The position numbers were made by a program, and so were the translations under genes. This document shows positions 30,290-39,400 of a stretch of 47,628 bases of DNA, piece after piece (the first letter of the stretch is position 1; the number at the start of each line of letters is the position of its first letter). The notes under the pieces were generated by a model. It was not told where the DNA came from and did not search any database. It saw nothing but the letters and a program-made list of their open reading frames with translations. The stretch lies in IMG/VR virus record IMGVR_UViG_3300025141_000169, positions 1-47,628 of that record. One strand, written 5' to 3'. This DNA is from a virus.

Positions 30290-32541
30290 TATTTTTTAAT
30301 CACAAAATGCCTACTATAAATAGGCAACGTTAATAGTTTTGGTTGGGAAACCCCCAACTGCCCACTCTTGTAGGGAGAAACCCTACAAAGCAGATCTCTG
30401 CTTTTTGTTTCTAAATTATCAGCAAAAGAAATGCCATCCAAATCTTTAAAATGGCCAGTATCAACATCTAAATATTGAATACGAAATAAACATTTTATCA
30501 TTAAATATAACAACCCAAAATTAATAAAATTATTTAAAACCGGTTCATCAGCCGCAAATCCTTTAAGGGCGCCCTCATTAATATATGATTGGGCTGCAAA
30601 AACTAATGGAACAGCAAGTTTATTTGTTTCTTCTAATTTAGTTAAGGCGCCTCGGTCGGAAAAAACGCTTTTAAAATTATAGAGGCTTGTTTCGTTAATT
30701 GGCTGAACATCTTTTGCCACAATTGGCGCCAACAAGCTAGCTGGAAGCGCATTTGTAACATTTAAATCAGCAATATCAATGTATACGGAACTCTCTTCTG
30801 TTGTGTCGCTGTCCAAACACAAATTTGTCTTTAAAGAGGCCGGCAATTTTACCACATCTACATCGATTGATGTTGAAAAAACATTTGCCTGCGCAACCTC
30901 TTCTGCAGGGTCAATAGATTGAGCCACAATGATTAAAGAATCAAGCATAAATGCTAATTGTCTAGACTGTTCTTGAGCCAAGTACTGTTCATATGAAATT
31001 CCATCCAAATTAACTTTTTTTGCCAACTTTATCTCTTGTTCACTATTAATCTCTATAATTTTTAACAAAATGTTGTAATAATCATAAATTTCTTTCGAAG
31101 TAAGCTTACTTTTCATAAAATTAAAATAATTTTCATATTTTTTACCATTTAGCTTAAACATTCTTGCCGGAAAACAACCATAAGACATAGGAACCAAATT
31201 ATAAGTAGAGGGGCCAACCTGCGCCGTTGTAGAATCAAAATATTTAAAAATATTATCTTCGGCTATACTTGCAAAGTCGTTTTTATTAATAGTGGGAAGC
31301 CCAAATTCTGTTTTTTCTATTGGAATCACACTTACATATTTATTTTTTGGAAGTACTTCTATCATTTCATCAAAATCAATTTGTAGCTCCGGATATATAG
31401 AGGATGAAACTGGATCACTTGCCAACAAGCCCTTAAAGTGGTCTTGTAGTTTTTGATTTACTTTAATAAGGGCGCCTAATAGTTCTTGATCACAATATAT
31501 AAGATTTGCATCATTGGCGACTATGGATAAATTATTTTTTTGACTAAACAAAATTAAAGTTCCATAAAAAAGCGTATTTTCAATTTGTGAATAATTTAAA
31601 CTACCAATATTTGAATCTGAAGACGCGTAACCTACTGTAGAATATAGTGTTTTAAGCTCATTTTGTAACGCCGGAATAAGAATTGTATTTAAAAACTTTT
31701 GAATTGGCTCTTCATACCAAATGGTTGTCTGGCATTTCAAAAGATCTGATGTAAATTGAAGAGTTTCTATCTCTAAGGAGCCATTAATAATGTTAGAAAA
31801 CCCCATCTCAAAACTATTAATAGTCTCCGCAGACGGAACATCATAAGAAAAATTGCCATCATAGAGCGTAGTCTTAATATTCTTAATAAAACCGGTTTTT
31901 AAATAATCTTTAAACTTTTGATCGGCCGAAAGTTGCGGTATATAAGAGTTCTCTAAAATAAATGTGTCAAAATTCACTCCAAACATTAATTTTAATTCTC
32001 TCGGAGGGTCACAAAAACTATAATAAAGAGGGCCACCATACTTTTTTCCATATGTACTGGCGAGCGACTGCTGATAAGCCTCTTGAGCCATCTCCATTTC
32101 TGTCATTTCTGGAGAGTCAATATTTTTATCGAACGTATGTACTATTCTTGTATCTATAAAATTGGTAACTTGAAGAACTCCCCCCATGTCAAATATTTGT
32201 TCTTCAAAAACCTGAAATTCTCCATACATTGAAAGTTTGGTGGTCATCCACAAATTATTAAAAGCAATCTTGATAGGAATATTAATTTCATAATTTAATA
32301 AATTTGTTTCCTCATCATAAACATTTGCCAACATAAATGAATTTGAAAAGTTCGTTTCATTATATTCTTGTAATTGAGGACCAAAATTAACACTTGCTTT
32401 CATAAAAGGCGCCAATGAAGCATCTTCTAAAACAAGACGAACAGAACAACGCAAATATAGCTGAGAGCCTTTAAAATAAAGTTTATATTTTAAGGATTCT
32501 AAAATATTATTAAAATAAAGTTGATCTTGTACAAGCTTCAT
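30289..32541 (-). CDS. Large virion structural protein, 750 residues
   Basis: An Asn/Lys/Ile-rich protein starting MKLVQDQLYFNNILESLKYK. ATG 32541 lies three bases after the upstream stop; a GTG at 32556 is in frame but its GGAGGA would abut the codon, so I prefer the ATG. Features are a beta N-terminal domain (LYFKGSQLYLRCSVRLVL, NYEINIPIKIAF), a helical middle (LLGALIKVNQKLQDHFKGLL, YDYYNILLKIIEINSEQEIKLAKK) and a C-terminal part with LLYLMIKCLFRIQYLDVDTGH. No known domain. It sits in a strictly coupled run of baseplate-type genes; function is unknown. Confidence 0.7.
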   Translation of the reverse strand: MKLVQDQLYFNNILESLKYKLYFKGSQLYLRCSVRLVLEDASLAPFMKASVNFGPQLQEYNETNFSNSFMLANVYDEETNLLNYEINIPIKIAFNNLWMTTKLSMYGEFQVFEEQIFDMGGVLQVTNFIDTRIVHTFDKNIDSPEMTEMEMAQEAYQQSLASTYGKKYGGPLYYSFCDPPRELKLMFGVNFDTFILENSYIPQLSADQKFKDYLKTGFIKNIKTTLYDGNFSYDVPSAETINSFEMGFSNIINGSLEIETLQFTSDLLKCQTTIWYEEPIQKFLNTILIPALQNELKTLYSTVGYASSDSNIGSLNYSQIENTLFYGTLILFSQKNNLSIVANDANLIYCDQELLGALIKVNQKLQDHFKGLLASDPVSSSIYPELQIDFDEMIEVLPKNKYVSVIPIEKTEFGLPTINKNDFASIAEDNIFKYFDSTTAQVGPSTYNLVPMSYGCFPARMFKLNGKKYENYFNFMKSKLTSKEIYDYYNILLKIIEINSEQEIKLAKKVNLDGISYEQYLAQEQSRQLAFMLDSLIIVAQSIDPAEEVAQANVFSTSIDVDVVKLPASLKTNLCLDSDTTEESSVYIDIADLNVTNALPASLLAPIVAKDVQPINETSLYNFKSVFSDRGALTKLEETNKLAVPLVFAAQSYINEGALKGFAADEPVLNNFINFGLLYLMIKCLFRIQYLDVDTGHFKDLDGISFADNLETKSRDLLCRVSPYKSGQLGVSQPKLLTLPIYSRHFVIKK

Positions 32542-32543
32542 AA

Positions 32544-33398
32544 TCAATCTTCGCACTCCTCCATCTCGTACCCCATGGGATCCGGCACCACTCCTGTATA
32601 AATATTTTTAATTTTTAAATTATTCTGCTGAGCTGCTGCAGAGTCAGTTAAAATGTTTAAAAATGTTTCTACTGTATTTTCGTCAAATTTTTCTTCATTA
32701 AATTCTAATTTTTTAAGAGATGCTGTTTCTTCTTGGGCCACGAGGTCTACCAGCCACTTGTTATTATCATTAAAATCTACAATTTTAAAAACTTCTATTT
32801 CTAAATCTTGGCGTTCTGATCGCAGAAAAGAATTTTTTTCTTCAATATTTAAAAAAATGTCTCGGTTTTGTTCATCTTCGTAAAGTGTAAGTGCATCTTG
32901 ACCATCCATTTTGTAATATTTTAATTCGACATTCATATTAAACTGAGGGACTCTCTCTTCATAAGTGTTTATTGTTCCAAGTGACGCGCTACCTTCTACA
33001 ACATTATTTTTATTTAATAAGGTAAGCTCATTAGGGAATTTAGAAAAACTACCAGAATCATAAGTGGCATCATTGAAAAAGATTCTCCATGCTGGTGCAT
33101 TCTGTGATAGGCAATCATATTCGCCCAACTCATTATGAAGCATTGGTATGTCTGTTCTTTGGCCGCCACCGGACTCTAAAAACTGGCCCTCTGATATTAT
33201 TGGCTTTTCATAAAGCGCATTTCTAATTCTTTCATACGTTTCATTTTGTAATTCTGTATTGTCGGCGTCATAAATGATGTTTTCATCATAAAATTTATAA
33301 TAGGCTGGGCTCAGTGTTCCGCTAGCATAAAGCTCTCTACCCTTGGTGGTCAAAACCATATCTAAAACATCCTGCTTTTTATTAAAAATTGAAGCCAT
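32544..33398 (-). CDS. Baseplate-region structural protein with LTTKGRELYASG motif
   Basis: A 284-residue acidic protein. The start ATSIF-like segment is followed by DVLDMVLTTKGRELYASGTL, PAYYKFYDENIIYDA, the same module that opens the 326-residue protein at 26130-27110. Later parts include NVELKYYKMDGQDALTLYED and VFKIVDFNDNNKWLVDL, and the C-terminus is acidic and Met-rich (PMGYEMEECED). It starts two bases after the giant gene's stop. I cannot name it; the shared module suggests both proteins attach to a common partner in the baseplate. Confidence 0.7.
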   Translation of the reverse strand: MASIFNKKQDVLDMVLTTKGRELYASGTLSPAYYKFYDENIIYDADNTELQNETYERIRNALYEKPIISEGQFLESGGGQRTDIPMLHNELGEYDCLSQNAPAWRIFFNDATYDSGSFSKFPNELTLLNKNNVVEGSASLGTINTYEERVPQFNMNVELKYYKMDGQDALTLYEDEQNRDIFLNIEEKNSFLRSERQDLEIEVFKIVDFNDNNKWLVDLVAQEETASLKKLEFNEEKFDENTVETFLNILTDSAAAQQNNLKIKNIYTGVVPDPMGYEMEECED

Positions 33399-33400
33399 TA

Positions 33401-36400
33401 TTAATATCCTCCTCGACCGGAGTCATCGTCGTCCCGATCGGGGAACGTCATGGGGCCTCCTGACTTCTGTGCCGCGGCGGGACCGGAAGTGCCTGTACTG
33501 CCAACTATCTTTTTGCAACGGTCAGTTGGCACATCAAGGACAAATCCATCAGGGCAAGAAGCCGCAGGGGCTGCAGCCCCCCTTGTTGGTGTGCCGACAA
33601 GATCTATTAGCCCCGTCAATAAGGCCGGTGATCGAGTCGCAGTTGGTCGCTCGGTCGATCGCGTGGCCCTCTCTCTTTCAGTGGTGGTGGCACCAAACGG
33701 AAGCCGTAGAAGCGGCATAGACGGCTCGGCCTGCGCTGCGGGTCGTACGACCCCTAACGCCGTTAACTCGCCTTCTACAGCGTCTGAGGGGCTTACACGG
33801 ACCACATTACCCAGACTATCGCGGGGTTCTCCGAACTCAAACTCCACCTCGACCTTGGCCATCTCAACCAGAGAATAAAAATCATAAGGCCAGTTGTAAG
33901 TATAGCCCGTTTTACTTGTCCTGAAGCCGTAAGATTGATTTAAGATGTCATCGTAAGTTCGCAACCCGCGCTCCTTGACCTTAAAGATTTTAAATCTCAT
34001 TTGTGATGGTAGTTTACCACCATAAAGATCATCACTTAATAGTTTTGGACTAATTAATTCCCCATCCGCAATAGGATGCTTAATTGTTATATTATCCAAG
34101 ACAGCTTTTGTTCCTTGGCTTGGAATAACCCCTTGCCACCAGTCTGAGAGGTCTTTTTCATTCATTAATTCAGAAAATTCAAAAATATACATTGCAAAAG
34201 GCGGCAAAACTGGAGAATAGTCTTTTCTATCCGCAAACCTCTTGCCACGAGTGCGCAGTCTCTGTTCTAAGAAGTCGAGTTTTGGTGGAAGCACAATTTT
34301 TTGCATCTTGTCTATCATTTCTTGCACAGAATTCCGAATAATTCCTTGCTCTCTATATTCTCCCAAAGAAGATTCCCACTCATCAATTGGCAAATAGAAA
34401 AACACTTCTTCATCACACTCATTAACAAAGTAAGGAACCACAACAACGTATTCATTTAAAAGTTTTGATGTGGCTCGTTGAGAAACAATTTTTTGTTCAG
34501 TATCAAATCCACAAGCGGTGGCCAAATTTCCAACATCAGCAGACGACCCAGAAGGCCTTACAGCCAACCTAAGTGAGGGGCTCTGATCAACAGCCGTAGT
34601 ATCAAGGTTTAAATATTGATGCCAAACCCCCTCAACAACAGTTAATCCATCAGTTGAAGATGGAACTCCTGCGGCGCCGCCGGAATTCTCGGTGGTGGAC
34701 GTAGCAAAATTATGTACTGGGAACTCACATCTTGTATTAATATTCCAAGTATTATTAGCTGAATTATAATTAAAAAGGTTTACTCCCGCCTCAATAGTCA
34801 TATAAGGAGAAGATTGATTATTTGTTGATTGTTCATCCAAAACACCACTAAGTTGAGTCCACATGTCTTGATTAACATAAGTTTTTGTTGAAAATTTAAG
34901 TATTTCTGTTAATGTTGGTTTGGCAATCCTTGCACCACTCCCCAAAGACGCAGTGTAGGCAGCCACATCAAAATCAACTGTAACATAAGCTTCGTTGTCT
35001 TCCCACGATGCCACTACGGGTATTTCACAACTTGAGCTACCCAAGGTTATGTGTTTTGACCACCAATTCGCACCTGCATTATTATTTTGAACCTGATAAA
35101 ATGCTGCGTGTGCAGTGTAAGGGGCGCCGTTGGCCGATGGATCTGAGTGGTTGCTGTTTCTACTGTTGAACTTGGTTTTAGCAAAAACAATGTCCATTAC
35201 ATAATTGTCATATTTGCCAGACAAATCAAAATTCCAAGTCGACTCTGGGGCTGATGATATAGTGGCCAATTTTGATCCTTCAATAAAAGTATCCACAACA
35301 TTTGCGTAAAAATTACTTGCGGCGGGGGCATAAGTTGTTGAATCTTGTTTAAAGCTGGCAGTTGAATCAATTAAATTTTGAGGGTCATTTTCTATAAGAT
35401 CCACCCCTGCAGCATATGCCACTGGACTTAATATTGTTTCAAATGGTAGACGATACCAAGAGGCGGTTGGATTATATTGATTCGGAAGAGTGGCGCTTCC
35501 TGTCAATTCGCCACTTTGCCAAATAGCCGAATCGGTCGCGACACCAGCACGTATAGAGCCGTATGTCAATCTAGAAAATATAGTATTGCCAAGTGTTTGA
35601 TACGTACTTTCGGTACCGCCGAGGGTTACATTGTCTGTTGTATAGTAATCACCAAACAAGGTCGCTAGCTGCATTGTTCTTTGCGCAGGATAAAAGCCAT
35701 CATAAGGCATCAGCTTTTTTAAACCATTTATAGTTATTGAAATGCTGTTTGCCCCTTCATTGTGAAGTTCCTGAATATAATCATATGAAGACAAATAATC
35801 ACTATTGCAAAACTTCTCTAAAAATTCATTATTATCAATTGTCGCGGCCGAACCAGTAAGAGTTAATGCTTGTCGGGCGCTAGTATATTGATCTGATCCC
35901 TTTAAAACATCTCCAATATAGCCATTCATATTATATTCAGGAAGAATTGAATAGTTTTGGCCTATAAGCCGAATGTCTTGAGAAAAATCTTCTTGGGTAT
36001 CAGGAAAGGGTCCGCGGCCCGCTTGAGACTGCACTAAGTTTTTAGGAGTACAGTACAGCCTATCACCACCAATAAGCCATCGGCCATATCTTACATTTAA
36101 GTTGGCCGTGGACACCACCTCTGCTGCAGACTGTGTAATGTTCATTAACTCGCCAGTTCTTAAAGCGCCATCAACCAGTTCATAGTCCATGGGCCAATAA
36201 GACATGTCCATTGTGGTGTTGGCGATGGCGCCAGTTAATTTATCGGCGCGATTGGCCATAGAATCTCGCCACTGGAAGATAAACCGAGTCCTTTCTCTTG
36301 TCGTTTCTTTATAGGTCTCTGTTTCTTTTGGCCAAACAACCTCATTATACGCCAAACGAATCATTTTTGGAAATTCAACTGGCTGGCTCAAAAAGCGACC

Positions 36401-39400
36401 AGTATAAATTCCTGATAAATTGTATAAAACAGAGTCTTTTTTATCAACAGTTCTTATATTTTTGTCTGGATAAAGATTGTCTATCTTTGATCCGGTGGCA
36501 TCATAATAATCTCCATAAAATCCGTAATTGTTGGCATATGTATATTGTATTTTGCTATAACGTTCCGGGGCGCGGTCTCCAAGCAACTCTTTTGTAAGAA
36601 GCTCATGAACCAGAGGCTTATATTTGCTTGTTATTTTAGCCTGCTGAACTCTTGTGCCGCCCACGTCGGCGAGTGCAAAGTTATTTTTATTTAGATATCT
36701 TGCAACAGGATGTTCGGCGCCCCTAATTTGTTTCCACGACGGATAACCATAATCACCATTAATGTTTAAGAAATAAACACTGACCAGTGTTGGCAACGTG
36801 CCATCCGTAAAAACCGTAGGCGCCACTAATAAATTTTGATCACCAACTATTTCATAGTGTGCGCCGGCGGTATCTATGATCTCAGCCGGGGTTATATAGC
36901 CGGCAAAATTAATAAAAGTACTCTCCGGTGAAGACGTGGGCCCGCGCATCGCCCCACTAATAAACGCTATTCCATTAGAACTGGTTGCAAATCCGTAAAG
37001 CGCATCCATGTTGCTTTGTAAAGTTGGGTCGGCGGATGCACTAATCCAAAAATACCCAAAATCCTTGTTTGGAATGTTGTAAGAAACAAAACCGTTGTCA
37101 AAGAAAGACCCACTATAAAGAGTGCCGGCGATATTATATTTTAATCGTCTTACTGGATTTGGATTAACTTTGTAATATGAAGCTGTTACTTGAGAGCCGC
37201 TTTGATATCCATGATAAGTGACATTGCCCGGTATCTGCAAAAAATCTTGTAATGCATCATGTGCCAACAAATTCCTATAAGGCAGCGCATTATAAGCACT
37301 AAACTGAGCGGATGCATAATCTAAATAAATCGGCGTCATCGTTGTATCATCGCCGGGAGCGGAAAAGCGCTGAACAAAAACAGTTTGATTGTAAGTTCCG
37401 TCCGCTAATGCCCTATTTGGTTTCACATAATCAAGAGTTCCGGAAACATAAGGGCTCTCAAGTTCAACCAGTGTGAAGCCGCCCTGTTGGACAAAGGCCG
37501 GATTATTTGCGCTGCGATCTGCAGTTGAAATAACTTGATAGTTTTTATCATAATTGCCTTGAACACGCGTCGATTGAGAGCCGGTAGTTGATTTAATATT
37601 TCTTATATTATAGACACGTTTAGCAAGCTCTTCTCTAGAATATTTAACTCTTGGAATATTAAAATTATAAGTCGGCGCGGTGAACGCGGCGACAATACGC
37701 GGATTATAAATTCTTAACACGGGGCCCGCGTTTTCGACTTTATAAATTTCAGGGCGGTCTTGTTCTATCGCAGTGGTACCATCTGCTGGGTCTAGAACAA
37801 GCGGCTGGTGGCGGTGTTTAAACCCTCCAACATGTTTCTCTACAAATGGCCCTTGAAGTGGCGTTTCCCCATTATGATAAAGGGCATCATTATGCAGCCC
37901 TTGAATAATTACATATTGATCATTAACACGAGTCGTTGAAACTGCCGAGGAGGCGCTTATAAATGTAATTGGTAATTGTTTGCTATCAAAAGTTAATTCT
38001 CTCGAATGGAAGGATGCATCTAAAAGCGTCTGCACCTTGTTTTTAAAAGGAGCGTTGCCAAAATCAAAAAACGTCTGAGTTGGTACATTTTCTACACCTA
38101 TTTGGTTGGTTTCCTGCTCTTCTTGTAAAAAAGAAAGAAGAACATCTGGCGTATTGTTAATGCCGGTTTTAATAAACGATTTAATGCTGGTTTCTAGGTC
38201 AATACTCAATTTTGCTGCTGTGGTGCTGGCCAATGTCTTTGCAGCCAATTTGGCAGCAAACTGAGTCGACATAAGCGTCTCTCTGATGCCAGCGTCGGAT
38301 GAATAAATTTCCAAGTCCGGGCTGTTTCTTTTAGCATCAAACTTATACCAAGAATTGTATCCAATTGCATTATTTGCACCGAAATAACTGTTTTGAGAAT
38401 ACTTGTTTAATTCTGAATTGGCAAAATCTCTTGCGGCGCTGGTATTCGCAAAAGAAAAAGGTCGATGCCAAGTTGGATTTGTTTTCGCCACATTTGCTAC
38501 ATTTCCTTCACTTTGCATTCCAGAGTTTTTTGTTATAACCTCAACACCGTCGCCGCCAACAGATGGATTGCCATTTTCTTTTTCATCAGAAGGATATATG
38601 CCAGTATTAGGATCGAGCTTAGAGGGAGGAATTACGGCCTTTTTATTGAACTTTGCCGCATCCTGAATGGCTGATGCATCCAGAAAAACCGGTTTTGTAT
38701 ATTTTGATCTTTCCAAAATATGATTTTCTATAACACTTCTTACGCGCTGGCTGGTTTCTGCCGATGCTGGTATTAAATTATGAACCACTCCCTCAATCGC
38801 GCCATCTAAAAACTTATAAAGATTGACAAATTTATCTAAATCGGGAACATTTTCTACCTTATCATAGAATAAATCGCGCAGAATGCGAAAATCTTTATAA
38901 TCCTGCTTATAATAATTTAGTGGACTGCCAATTAAAGTATTAAAATCCACCACAGAAGAAAACATATTGAGCATTTCCCGAGAAATAACATCATACATGC
39001 TAGCTTCAAATGCTATAAAAAACCTAATTGGTCGCGAATCTCTAAATATTAAATCATCATCAGACTCCAATATACTTACCATGCTAGAAACACTTAAATT
39101 TTCCGGCAATTGCTGTTTAGAAAGATTAATAAAATCTATCTTTTTAACTTGAGACGAAACAGCGAAACCAGCACCCTGAGCCGTGTTTTGAATGTTTACA
39201 ACCTCAGAATAATTTGATGGATACTCCGTTGAATTGACTAATGATAATGAGCCCGAACTCAAATCGGAAACGGTGAATTTTCCTGCCGTATTTGAAGAAG
39301 TTGCTGAATTAAATCCCCAATGTGACGCAAGAGTCTTAATTCTGGGGATATAAACCGCGCCGAGACCACCATAGGCCTCAAAAACAAAAGTATTTTGGCT

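Noticed and set aside
38403-38674. Plus-strand open frames inside the giant gene
   Set aside because: No ribosome sites, no recognisable sequence, and every other gene in the window is on the minus strand; they are shadows of the coding frame.
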